Shown here: positions 15,571 through 23,239 of the stretch, piece by piece
Layout: each line of letters begins with the position of its first letter
How positions within the stretch are numbered: position 1 is the stretch's first letter
Assembly (NCBI GenBank): GCA_943789365.1
Contig: CALSTV010000001.1
Coordinates: 2,046,001-2,110,000, forward strand
Length of the DNA stretch: 64,000 nucleotides
Direction of reading: 5' to 3'
Source of the DNA: an uncultured Flavobacteriaceae bacterium
Lineage (GTDB): Bacteria; Bacteroidota; Bacteroidia; Flavobacteriales; Flavobacteriaceae
The notes under the pieces: generated by a model
Told to the model about the DNA's origin: nothing
What the model saw: the letters and a program-made list of their open reading frames with translations, nothing else
The model's database searches: none
Made by a program: the position numbers and the translations under genes

Positions 15571-15712
15571 AGCCACCAGCCACCAGCCACCAGCCACCAG
15601 CCACCAGCCACCAGCCACCAGCCACCAGCCACCAGCCACCAGCCACCAGCCACCAGCCACCAGCCACCAGCCACCAGCCACCAGCCACCAGCCACCAGCC
15701 ACCAGCCACCAG
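15571..15712. repeat. 7-bp tandem repeat (AGCCACC), array 3, ~20 perfect copies
   Basis: About 20 uninterrupted copies of AGCCACC lie between two minus-strand genes: upstream of the Ig-like lipoprotein gene and touching the 3' end of comF. On the minus strand it reads GGTGGCT repeated. Perfect copies suggest recent expansion and length variability between strains. Confidence 0.95.
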
Positions 15713-15718
15713 CTATTA

Positions 15719-16411
15719 TCAATCAGTATAGGCAATGGTAGCGATGCTCAATTTGATTTGCTTTGTTTGTAATAGGGTTTGGCAACAGGCTTCTAAAGTT
15801 GCACCTGTCGTCATAACATCGTCAATTAGCAATACATGTTTGTTTTCAAAAGCGCGATGGTCTGTTAGCATAAACTTAGTTGCTGCGTTTTTAAAACGGT
15901 CCCATCTTATTTTTTTTGTTTGTGATTTGGAGGCATTTGTTTTAATGAGTACATCTGGGCTATAGGGAATATTGAAGTTTTTAGCGAGGCAATTTCCAAA
16001 AGTCGTAAGTTGATTATAGCCTCGTTTTTTTAGTTTTTTTTGATGTAATGGAACGGGAATGATACAATCAAAAGGTTCGAAACGCTTGCTTTTTGTCATT
16101 TCGGAATACAGAAGTTCTCCTACAAAATCGCCAATTTCAGTACGGTTCTTATACTTTAAAGCATGTATTAATTTTTGAGCCGTTCCTTGTTGTTGAAAAA
16201 GAAACAAGGAAGTTGCGGATGCAATTGGCAATCGACCATAAAAAGCCTGTTCCATTGCATTGTTTTTATGTTTCGAAAAATAGGAATACGGAAGGTCGTG
16301 CCTGCAAAGTACACAAAGGAGTGTTTCGTGATACCTTAAATGCTGTTCGCAACAGCAACAGGTATTGGGATAGAACAAATGAAGAATGTCCTTAAAAATC
16401 TGAAATAGCAT
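15719..16411 (-). CDS. comF: ComF family phosphoribosyltransferase-like protein
   Basis: A 230-residue ComF-family protein. The N-terminus carries a cysteine-rich putative zinc site (CCCCEQH at 18-24, CVLC at 33-36). The C-terminal phosphoribosyltransferase-type domain has the PRPP-binding motif HVLLIDDVMTTGATL near residue 195 and the family motif KKRGYNQ. ComF proteins take part in DNA uptake in naturally competent bacteria, and the wider family has a nucleic-acid-related role. The stop is at the edge of heptamer array 3, so array expansion could affect the very end of this gene. Confidence 0.85.
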   Translation of the reverse strand: MLFQIFKDILHLFYPNTCCCCEQHLRYHETLLCVLCRHDLPYSYFSKHKNNAMEQAFYGRLPIASATSLFLFQQQGTAQKLIHALKYKNRTEIGDFVGELLYSEMTKSKRFEPFDCIIPVPLHQKKLKKRGYNQLTTFGNCLAKNFNIPYSPDVLIKTNASKSQTKKIRWDRFKNAATKFMLTDHRAFENKHVLLIDDVMTTGATLEACCQTLLQTKQIKLSIATIAYTD

Positions 16412-16544
16412 AGCGTTTTCCTTTAAAATTACTTAAAATGAGGGGATTATCAATAGTTTTTCTCAGGATATGACGAAAATCAATAGTTTATTTGATAATA
16501 AATGTTATTTTTGTCGCCTAAAATAATAGAAAAAAGCTCCGAAA

Positions 16545-17432
16545 ATGGAAAACAAAAAATCAGGAAAGTCAATCGTAATAGTGCTTGCGGTATTATTAGC
16601 AGCAGTTACAGGGTATTCATTGTATTCAAATGCGAACTATAGTGAACTTACAGAAGAATTAGCAGCTGAAAAAGCTGAAATTAAAAAAGAATTGGACGAA
16701 TTGGTAGTTCAGTACGACGCTAAAATTGCGGAAGGAACTTCATTAAAAGCAAAATTATCAGCAGCTAGAGAGGGTATTGTTTCTTATAGAGATTCATTGA
16801 CAAGTGAGAAAAAGACAAGTTATGCAACCATCAGACGTTACAAGAACAGAGTGTACTCGTTGCAAGCTAAAAATAAAGAATTGTTTGCTCAGGTTGATTC
16901 ATTGACTACACAAAATGGACAATTGAACGAAGCTATTGTAGCAGCAAAACAAACCATTGAAACACAATCAACGGAAAACGCTGAATTGACAGCAAAGAAC
17001 GAGGATTTACAAGGAAAGGTTGCTATTGGTGCGGTACTTTCTGCTGGAGATCTTAATGCTGTGGCAATGAAGAAATCAAGTACAGGAACCTTGGCAGAAA
17101 CTTCTAAATACAAAAAGACAGATGCTTTTAGAATTTCTTTTAAGATTAACAAAAACGAATTGACATCTTCTGGAGATAAATTAGCGTATTTGGTAATTAA
17201 AGATACAGAAGGTACTGTAGTCGCTCCAAAAGGAAAAGTAAACATCAACGGAAAAGAGGTATATTACTCAGATACAACGACTATCGACTACCAAAATATT
17301 GAGACCGATGTCATCGTAATTACTGATGTAAACAGAAAAGAAACTCAAAAAGGAGTGTACACTATTGCTGCCTATGTAGACGGTGTAACTGTGGGGTCGA
17401 CCAATGTAAAATTAAAAGGAGGTTGGTTCTAG
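16545..17432 (+). CDS. Membrane-anchored coiled-coil protein
   Basis: A 295-residue protein. A single N-terminal transmembrane helix spans about residues 8-26. It is followed by a long coiled coil (about 32-160, rich in Glu, Lys, Leu and Gln, with heptad spacing) and a C-terminal beta-rich domain of ~120 residues ending LKGGWF. This architecture is common in Flavobacteriia, but I know no function. It probably spans the periplasm from the inner membrane. A strong terminator follows at 17456. Confidence 0.65.
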   Translation: MENKKSGKSIVIVLAVLLAAVTGYSLYSNANYSELTEELAAEKAEIKKELDELVVQYDAKIAEGTSLKAKLSAAREGIVSYRDSLTSEKKTSYATIRRYKNRVYSLQAKNKELFAQVDSLTTQNGQLNEAIVAAKQTIETQSTENAELTAKNEDLQGKVAIGAVLSAGDLNAVAMKKSSTGTLAETSKYKKTDAFRISFKINKNELTSSGDKLAYLVIKDTEGTVVAPKGKVNINGKEVYYSDTTTIDYQNIETDVIVITDVNRKETQKGVYTIAAYVDGVTVGSTNVKLKGGWF

Positions 17433-17455
17433 GAATCAATTTTTTACAGCTATTT

Positions 17456-17490
17456 AAAAGAGCGAAGCCATAGGGTTTCGCTCTTTTTTT
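17456..17490 (+). terminator. Rho-independent terminator
   Basis: An AGAGCGAA...TTCGCTCT hairpin (also pairing GCC with GGT around a CATAG loop) is followed by eight Ts. It ends the coiled-coil gene transcript. Confidence 0.9.
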
Positions 17491-17576
17491 TGTTCTCAAA
17501 TTGGAGCCAGTATATAGCGACTTTATGGTATAGCATCCAAAACCAAAAAAACCTTAGCTAGGAAAAAGAAAATACT

Positions 17577-17584
17577 TATTTTTG
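17577..17584 (+). promoter_or_regulatory. Bacteroidetes -7 promoter element for glyQS
   Basis: The element is TATTTTTG (TAnnTTTG consensus). The glyQS ATG lies only 4 bp downstream, so transcription would begin at or next to the start codon. No clear -33 TTG is visible. Confidence 0.45.
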
Positions 17585-17588
17585 CAGC

Positions 17589-19130
17589 ATGGCAAAACAA
17601 GAAGATCAGTTTAAAAAAGTAGTTTCACATGCAAAGGAATACGGATATGTATTTCAGTCGAGTGAAATATATGACGGTTTGAGTGCAGTATACGATTACG
17701 CTCAAAACGGAGTGGAATTAAAGAAAAATATTAGAGAGTACTGGTGGAAGTCTATGGTGCAGATGCACGATAATATTGTAGGCTTAGACGCTGCAATATT
17801 TATGCATCCAACCACATGGAAAGCTTCTGGGCACGTAGATGCCTTTAACGATCCTTTGATAGATAACAAAGACTCTAAAAAAAGATACCGTGCAGATGTC
17901 CTAATTGAAGACTATGTAGGGAAGCTCGATGCTAAAATTGAAAAAGAAGTCAAAAAAGCACAAAAACGCTTTGGCGATGCTTTTAACAAAGAAGAATTTT
18001 TAGCTACCAACGGACGTGTGTTAGGTTGGAAAGAAAGAGGAGCAGCCATTCTAAAACGTATGGGGCAGTCACTTGAAAAAGAGGACTTGGCAGATGTAAA
18101 AGCCTTGATTGAAGAATTGGAAATTGGATGCCCGCTTTCTGGATCAAAGAATTGGACAGATGTAAAACAGTTCAACCTAATGTTCGGAACCAAATTAGGT
18201 GCATCTGCAGATTCTGCAATGGATTTGTATTTGCGACCTGAAACGGCTCAAGGGATCTTTGTCAACTTTTTAAATGTGCAAAAAACAGGAAGGATGAAAA
18301 TTCCTTTCGGAATTGCGCAGACAGGGAAAGCCTTTCGTAACGAAATCGTAGCGCGACAATTTATCTTTAGAATGCGCGAATTTGAACAAATGGAAATGCA
18401 ATTCTTTGTACGTCCTGGAACGCAGCAAGAATGGTATGAAAAATGGAAAGAAACCCGCTTAAAATGGCATGTGTCCTTAGGGTTGGGTGAAGATAACTAC
18501 CGTTTTCATGACCACGATAAATTAGCCCATTATGCAGATGCAGCGGCAGATATTGAGTTTAGATTCCCATTCGGATTTAAAGAACTGGAAGGAATTCATT
18601 CAAGAACAGATTTTGATTTAAAAGCGCACGAAGAATATTCTGGTAAAAAACTACAGTATTTCGATCCGGAATTGGGAGAAAGCTATACACCTTATGTCGT
18701 AGAAACTTCAGTGGGGCTCGACCGTTTATTCCTCGCCGTTTTTTCAAATGCGTTGCAAGAAGAGGCCTTGGAAAATGGAACCACTAGAACTGTGTTGAAA
18801 TTACCAGCCGTATTGGCACCTACCAAAGCAGCTATTTTTCCATTGGTGAAAAAAGACGGATTACCAGAAGTTGCTCGTAAAATTGTAGATGATTTGAAAT
18901 TTGACTTTAATGTCATGTATGATGAAAAAGACGCGGTAGGAAAACGTTACAGAAGACAAGATGCAGCGGGAACTCCTTTCTGTATTACTGTAGATCACGA
19001 CACTTTAAATGACAATTCTGTAACCGTACGTCATAGAGATACTATGGAACAAACACGTGTGCCTATTTCTGAATTGAAAGCAATTATTTCAAAAGAAGTA
19101 AGCATGGCCGATTGGTTACAGAAAATGTAA
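17589..19130 (+). CDS. glyQS: Glycine--tRNA ligase, single-chain class II type
   Basis: A 513-residue enzyme that attaches glycine to tRNA-Gly in the cytoplasm. It is the homodimeric (eukaryote-like) class II type rather than the two-subunit bacterial type. Class II signatures are visible: YLRPETAQGIFVNF, FRNEIVARQFIFRMREFEQME (motif 2), and GLDRLFLAVF with the nearby VVETSVG (motif 3). The C-terminal anticodon-binding domain begins around residue 405 (VLAPTKAAIFPL). Length is normal for the family. It is monocistronic, with its own -7 element and terminator. Confidence 0.97.
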   Translation: MAKQEDQFKKVVSHAKEYGYVFQSSEIYDGLSAVYDYAQNGVELKKNIREYWWKSMVQMHDNIVGLDAAIFMHPTTWKASGHVDAFNDPLIDNKDSKKRYRADVLIEDYVGKLDAKIEKEVKKAQKRFGDAFNKEEFLATNGRVLGWKERGAAILKRMGQSLEKEDLADVKALIEELEIGCPLSGSKNWTDVKQFNLMFGTKLGASADSAMDLYLRPETAQGIFVNFLNVQKTGRMKIPFGIAQTGKAFRNEIVARQFIFRMREFEQMEMQFFVRPGTQQEWYEKWKETRLKWHVSLGLGEDNYRFHDHDKLAHYADAAADIEFRFPFGFKELEGIHSRTDFDLKAHEEYSGKKLQYFDPELGESYTPYVVETSVGLDRLFLAVFSNALQEEALENGTTRTVLKLPAVLAPTKAAIFPLVKKDGLPEVARKIVDDLKFDFNVMYDEKDAVGKRYRRQDAAGTPFCITVDHDTLNDNSVTVRHRDTMEQTRVPISELKAIISKEVSMADWLQKM

Positions 19131-19149
19131 TTTTTTACAAAATAAGTAT

Positions 19150-19184
19150 AAAAAAGCCCTGATGTTTTCAGGGCTTTTTTTATT
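19150..19184 (+). terminator. Rho-independent terminator of glyQS
   Basis: An AAAAGCCCTGA...TTCAGGGCTTTT hairpin with a short loop is followed by a run of Ts, 20 bp after the glyQS stop. Confidence 0.92.
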
Positions 19185-19594
19185 GCTTTAAAACCCTGTC
19201 TTCCGTCAGCAGAGCAATGTATAGAAAGTCAATGGTGCTAGTGCGAGTCGTTTATAACGGTTAGGATACGGCTAACTGGTTTTTGTGTTGGATGTTTGGT
19301 TAATTTGAAATAACTTAGTGGGAACATCCATTATGTGGTCACAAAGGGGTTGGTTTCTTGTAAGCGGGTGCTGTAGCCAAATGGCGCTATGAGAACAGGG
19401 AAAAAACCTTATGGTAGAACTTGCCTCTTGTGTATTATGTTAAAAAGAAATACATTGCAGAGATAAGAGAAATAACTGTAATTGAGCTTGCCCGCCGGGG
19501 CGGGTTATATACTTGTTGGGCATAATTTTAAAAAAAACGAAAATAGGCTGAATTACATTACAAAGAGAAATTCCTAATTGAAAAATTATTCGAA
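19185..19594. other. Gene-free stretch at the edge of the defence island
   Basis: No convincing coding region. A 14-bp palindrome CCCGCCGGGGCGGG lies at 19492-19505, just before a TATATACTTGTTGGGC stretch. Upstream are TAACGGTTAGGA and GGCTAACTGG motifs that form weak inverted repeats. The stretch looks like decayed mobile-element or repeat DNA marking the left border of the island, but I cannot assign a family. Confidence 0.35.
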
Positions 19595-20380
19595 ATGCCA
19601 TCAGGATATGTAATGGATTTTTCTAATAGAACTTTTGAGGAATTCATCTACGACAGTATCCGTGTCAATATTTATGACGACAAATATTTTTATGTAAGTG
19701 GTTCGAAAGCAAATAGGCTTAGAGGCTTTTTTAGTGAAGAACCGAGTTACAAAGTAGGAGAACTTTTGAACGCATTTTTAGATTATTGGCACACTAAAGC
19801 GATTGCAAAAGAATACGGATTCGATTTTGAAAAAGACGAAAACATTTATAAAGAGTGTTTAAAAATCGTAAGTAGATTAAAAGAAGAAACAATCGTAGAG
19901 GAAATCGATGTAATAAAGGAAATTGAGGATGATAGAGATTTCAGTTTACTCGCCAAGTCTATCCGTGAAAGTATAGATAAAAATGAGCCTGAAGTTGCTT
20001 TAGACAGATTACATACTTACTTTATGAAATTCATCAGGCAACTATGTGAAAATCATAAAATTGAAATTAAAAAAGACGAATCTCTTAATGCAATATTTGG
20101 CAAGTATGTAAAATTCATTATAGCTAATGGAAAAATTGAATCTAAAATGACTGAAAGAATTTTAAAATATTCTATCCACGTCATAGAAGCCTTTAATGAT
20201 ATTAGAAACAACAGAAGCTTTGCTCACGATAATCAGATTTTGAATTATTCAGAGAGTATTCTTGTTTTTAATAATGTCACTAACTCAATAAAATTTATTG
20301 AGACTATAGAAAAAACAATAGAACAGGAAAACAAAAAAAGTGAAGTAGAAACGGCTGATTGGGAAGATTTACCGTTTTAA
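19595..20380 (+). CDS. Abi_C-like (abortive infection family) protein
   Basis: A 261-residue soluble, acidic protein. The C-terminal third has the pattern of the Abi_C domain: HTYFMKFIRQLC, then ILKYSIHVIEAFNDIRNNRS directly followed by FAHD. The conserved R..N..xAH element resembles the HEPN-type RN(x)xxH, which suggests RNase activity triggered during infection. The N-terminal ~120 residues (with YDDKYFYVSG) have no family I recognise. It is a single gene flanked by repeat debris and a tRNA fragment, typical for a defence island. The function is predicted from domain similarity only. Confidence 0.55.
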   Translation: MPSGYVMDFSNRTFEEFIYDSIRVNIYDDKYFYVSGSKANRLRGFFSEEPSYKVGELLNAFLDYWHTKAIAKEYGFDFEKDENIYKECLKIVSRLKEETIVEEIDVIKEIEDDRDFSLLAKSIRESIDKNEPEVALDRLHTYFMKFIRQLCENHKIEIKKDESLNAIFGKYVKFIIANGKIESKMTERILKYSIHVIEAFNDIRNNRSFAHDNQILNYSESILVFNNVTNSIKFIETIEKTIEQENKKSEVETADWEDLPF

Positions 20381-20599
20381 AATATTTAAGAACCTATGGA
20401 ACGAAGTAGAATTAGTAACCAGTTATCTATTTGACCTCAGTCAATTTCTATTCTTCACATTAGTAATAGTGCTTGTTGAATTGATAAAATCTGTAATTTT
20501 GGAAAAATTGAAAATGATTATTCGTGAAGCGACCCTCGTGTGAAGAATGGAGCCTTTGCTTTGGAATATTAGTAACTGATTAAAACTCGACTTTATTAG
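20381..20599. other. Non-coding DNA between Abi_C-like gene and tRNA fragment
   Basis: No credible gene. CGTGAAGCG at 20524-20532 is the exact reverse complement of CGCTTCACG in the tRNA fragment downstream. That could be a leftover 5' acceptor strand or an inverted copy of the attachment core. D-arm and anticodon-arm sequences cannot be found between them. Confidence 0.4.
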
Positions 20600-20603
20600 G
20601 ATA

Positions 20604-20640
20604 GAGGGTTTGGGGGGTTCGAGTCCCCCGCTTCACGCCA
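20604..20640 (+). pseudogene. tRNA 3' fragment (T-arm, acceptor strand, CCA): likely attachment-site remnant
   Basis: The sequence GGGGG-TTCGAGT-CCCCC forms a perfect T-arm. It is followed by GCTTCAC, a discriminator G, and an encoded CCA. No D-arm or anticodon arm precedes it. A 3' tRNA fragment of this type is the usual scar left when an element integrates at the 3' end of a tRNA gene. A terminator follows at 20722, as after a genuine tRNA. The intact partner tRNA and an integrase are not visible in the window. Confidence 0.65.
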
Positions 20641-20721
20641 TATGAATAAAAAACTATGCACGACAAAGAACTGAGTTAAAAAACAACTCTTTTCTCTATT
20701 AATTTTACACAATACTATTCT

Positions 20722-20764
20722 AGGCTCAAAATATGTTTTTATATATTTTGGGCTTTCTTTTTCT
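20722..20764 (+). terminator. Terminator-like hairpin downstream of tRNA fragment
   Basis: AGGCTCAAAATAT pairs with ATATTTTGGGCTT (13 bp including G-U pairs) and is followed by CTTTCTTTTT. It probably ended the original tRNA transcript. It also lies just past the 3' end of the IS110 transposase on the other strand. Confidence 0.7.
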
Positions 20765-21840
20765 GTCATAATTCCTACTTTATTTAGGTAGTACAGAAAC
20801 ATGCATTTCATCATAAGGTCTACCCGACTTAGCGATGGCAAAAGCTTGTTTAAGTAACTTATTTGAGACAGCTATTAATGCTAGTTTTTTACTCTTCCCT
20901 TTATTAGTTATTCGCTCATAAATTTCTCTGCATGCTTTGTTGTGTTTACATGCCGAAAATGAACATAAAAACAATAGGTTACGCAATTTTCTGTTTCCAA
21001 CCTTGCTAATCCTACTTCTGCCACGAACACTACTCCCAGAGACTCGTATGGTAGGCGTAATACCGACATAACTACACAGCTCAGACGCATTCTCAAACTT
21101 TGAAACCCCATCTGTAACCACAATTAAAAACAACGCTGTTTTCACTCCTAACCCTGGAATGCTTTTAAGCAAAGTGAGCTGACTTTGTTGCTCTTGTTTT
21201 ACCAATGAAAGTAATTTTATTCAATGGCTTTAATCTCTGCATCCAAATGCTTCTTATTGCGTTTTAAGGACCTGTAGACATGTTTTGACGGGACTCCCAA
21301 TACATTTTCTCCATGAATTTTATTCTTGGTAGCAGTTCGCTTTTTAAGATAATTATCCAACAATCTAAATAATTGTAAACATTCACTTTGAACATCTGTC
21401 AAAGCAGTGTATAAAGGAATATCATTTAGTTGACCATATTCACAGATTGCTTTTGCATCACTTTTATCGGTCTTTACTTTGGCTAGTTTCATTTGGATGA
21501 AACGTTTTACAGATAATGGATTTACCACCGAAACATCAATACCGTTTTTAAAGAGATACTGTGCCAATCGGTAATGATAATATCCTGTAGCTTCCATAAC
21601 TACTAGACATCCTTTAGGTAAAACTTTTAAAAAAGCTTTAAATCCTTCTGTTCCATTTTTAAATTGATTGTGACCACTTTTAGAACCATGGATATCAAAT
21701 ACATCTTTACTGATGTCAATTCCAAAAGTTTCTTTATATTTATTCATATAAAATAATTTATGAAAGAACAGACTACTGGGCTCACAACAACTTGAAAACG
21801 AGATCTAAGTCTCACAGAACTGAACGTGATTACTGGTAGT
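20765..21840 (-). mobile_element. IS110-family insertion sequence (ends approximate)
   Basis: Contains a two-part IS110 transposase (20780-21747) and about 90 bp of upstream non-coding sequence. IS110 elements lack terminal inverted repeats, so the ends given here are estimates. It sits between the tRNA fragment and the ABC-3C operon, within the defence island. Confidence 0.6.
20780..21747 (-). pseudogene. IS110-family transposase, frameshifted
   Basis: The N-terminal part (21217-21747, 176 residues) is the DEDD domain, with GIDISKDVFDIHG, VMEATGYY and the KTDKSDAK motif. The C-terminal part (20780-21205, 141 residues) is the Transposase_20 domain, with LKSIPGLGVKTA and YVGITPTIRVSGSSVRGR. 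The two add up to ~317 residues, normal for IS110. They are joined by a -1 change of frame at about 21216, where the first frame ends AIE-stop and the second reads IKLLSLVKQEQQ. There is no obvious slippery heptamer, so a single-base deletion is more likely than programmed frameshifting. The transposase is probably inactive. Confidence 0.8.
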
Positions 21841-21850
21841 AAAAGAGAGA
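21748..21850 (-). ncRNA. Candidate bridge-RNA region of the IS110 element
   Basis: IS110-family elements encode a structured bridge RNA in the non-coding end before the transposase gene; in this element that is the minus-strand sequence upstream of 21747. The region is non-coding and ~100 bp long. Immediately beyond it, AAAAGAGAGA (21841-21850) pairs with TCTCTCTTTT (21904-21913) around a loop containing GAAG-TCCAAA-GCTTC. No structure was computed, and target and donor loops were not identified. The call rests on position. Confidence 0.25.
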
Positions 21851-22056
21851 GGATTATCAATGTTGTCGAAGTCCAAAGCTTCACCGTGTATATTAACCTT
21901 AATTCTCTCTTTTGTTCTTTTGTTAATAATGATAAATGTAATAGATTGTAAACTTAAGAAGTGTATAGTGCATACCCTTCGAGATACGCAACATACACAG
22001 AACATTGTGGTGCATTTAAAATCGAGATTCAAAACACACTGAAAGGTATAATTTAG
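21851..22056. other. Intergenic DNA between IS110 and the ABC-3C operon
   Basis: Holds the loop and right arm of the AAAAGAGAGA/TCTCTCTTTT inverted repeat. No gene is supported; a minus-strand open frame here has biased composition and no family resemblance. Confidence 0.4.
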
Positions 22057-22064
22057 TACCTTTG
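22057..22064 (+). promoter_or_regulatory. -7 promoter element of the ABC-3C operon
   Basis: TACCTTTG fits TAnnTTTG. The ATG of the first gene is 8 bp further on, which implies a very short leader. No good -33 TTG is visible. Confidence 0.4.
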
Positions 22065-22072
22065 AAAACAAT

Positions 22073-22984
22073 ATGAAATACCCATTAGAACAATTAACAG
22101 ATACTGAATTTGAAAAACTAGTTGCATTAATTTGTAGCGAGATTTTAGGAACAGGAACCGTAGTTTTTACTGATGGAAAAGATGGCGGAAGAGATGCTAA
22201 ATTTTATGGAAAAGCAAATAATTTCCCAAGCAAATCAGAACCTTGGAATGGTAAAATTGTAATTCAAGCAAAACATACCAATAAAATTAATGCAAGTTGC
22301 TCTGATAGTCCTTTCCAAACAATTTTAAAAAAGAGTGTTCTACCAGCAATAAAGAAACTGAAAACTGATAAAAAGATTGAATTCTACTTACTATTTACAA
22401 ATAGAAAACTTTCAGGTATTCAAGATGCAAAAATCGAAGATATTTTTGATGAAAAAAGTGAAATTGAAAATAGATTAATTGGATTAGAAACTATCGAACT
22501 TTGGTTAGAGCAATATCCTAAAATTGCAAGAACTTTAAATCTTAATAAACTTTTACTTCCTCTAAGTTTTGACGAAAATGATTTAAAAGAAATAATAAAT
22601 TCCTTTAGTAAAGTAGATAAGAAAAAAGGTGATTTACCTAAAATACCCAAAAGAGATATTGAAAAGAAAAATGAGATAAATAATTTAAGTAAGGATTACT
22701 TTAATAATGTAATTAAAAGAAACCTTTTATATTTAGAACAAATTAGAGAATTCTTATCAAATCCAATTAATGCAGAGTATTTAGGTAAGTATGAAAATAC
22801 AATTGATGATATAAATGAAGAAATTGTTGTGCATAGAGATGAATTTGATAAGTTTGATTTAATCTTTAATTATTTATACAAGTTTATTGTAGAAAATAAT
22901 CCAGAGTTAAAATCTAATAGAAGATTAGTTCGTCTATTCTTACATTATATGTATTATAACTGTGACATTGGAATTAATGAATAA
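22073..22984 (+). CDS. ABC-3C system effector with Mrr-like restriction nuclease domain
   Basis: A 303-residue protein, first gene of a three-gene operon. The N-terminus is a PD-(D/E)xK nuclease of Mrr type. FEKLVALIC (Glu14) is in the first helix, followed by DGGRDAKFYG (Asp41) and IVIQAKHT (Gln65-x-Lys67), the expected E..D..QxK triad. It therefore probably cuts nucleic acid. A charged linker (~185-205) leads to a C-terminal helical domain (~210-303) of the type found in ABC-three-component proteins. It is followed 3 bp later by the middle component, then the DUF2326 ATPase. By the published ABC-3C model, the effector acts when the ATPase senses invading nucleic acid. The triad is visible; the defence role is predicted. 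Confidence 0.7.
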   Translation: MKYPLEQLTDTEFEKLVALICSEILGTGTVVFTDGKDGGRDAKFYGKANNFPSKSEPWNGKIVIQAKHTNKINASCSDSPFQTILKKSVLPAIKKLKTDKKIEFYLLFTNRKLSGIQDAKIEDIFDEKSEIENRLIGLETIELWLEQYPKIARTLNLNKLLLPLSFDENDLKEIINSFSKVDKKKGDLPKIPKRDIEKKNEINNLSKDYFNNVIKRNLLYLEQIREFLSNPINAEYLGKYENTIDDINEEIVVHRDEFDKFDLIFNYLYKFIVENNPELKSNRRLVRLFLHYMYYNCDIGINE

Positions 22985-22987
22985 ATT

Positions 22988-23239
22988 ATGCTAGCACCAA
23001 CAAAACATACGAACATTAAATATTCTGTAATGTATATAGCAGGCAAAGTTTTGGGTTTCCTAAAAAATGAAACCTTAATAAAATATGAAGATTTAAAAGA
23101 AATGTTAGTAAGTGAGATTGGTATAAATGCAAAAAACAATATCGATTATTCTTTAACCTTTTTATTTTCTATTGGCAAAATAGAATACTTAAAAAACATT
23201 GACGCAATTACGTTAATCAACGACAATAATGAAGATTAG
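22988..23239 (+). CDS. ABC-3C system middle component
   Basis: An 83-residue protein between the nuclease and ATPase genes, overlapping the ATPase start by 11 bp. The size, the N-terminal NIKYSVMYIAGKVL, the LIKYEDLKEMLV helix and the late FLFSIGKIEYL resemble the small winged-helix-like middle components of ABC-three-component systems. It probably bridges effector and ATPase. Assignment depends mainly on its position between two recognisable partners. Confidence 0.65.
   Translation: MLAPTKHTNIKYSVMYIAGKVLGFLKNETLIKYEDLKEMLVSEIGINAKNNIDYSLTFLFSIGKIEYLKNIDAITLINDNNED

Noticed and set aside
8758-15712. CRISPR array as explanation for the tandem repeats
   Set aside because: The units are 7-8 bp with no unique spacers; this is simple tandem repetition. 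No cas genes are present.
15540-15772. Open frames on both strands across the AGCCACC array
   Set aside because: A 7-bp repeat without stops opens all frames; the repetitive products have no meaning.
19185-19594. Integron attC site or superintegron remnant before the Abi_C-like gene
   Set aside because: GGTTAG/CTAACT and TTGGGC motifs exist, but no proper paired R and L boxes and no integrase could be recognised.
20596-20841. Minus-strand 81-residue frame ending AGDSNPPNPLS
   Set aside because: That ending is a known by-product of translating the antisense of a tRNA 3' end; no gene expected.
20780-21747. Programmed -1 frameshifting in the IS110 transposase
   Set aside because: No slippery heptamer or downstream structure is visible at about 21216, and IS110 transposases are normally one frame; a deletion is simpler.
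21805-22071. Minus-strand 88-residue frame upstream of the IS110 transposase
   Set aside because: Biased composition, no start context or family; it overlaps the structured non-coding region and the ABC-3C promoter.
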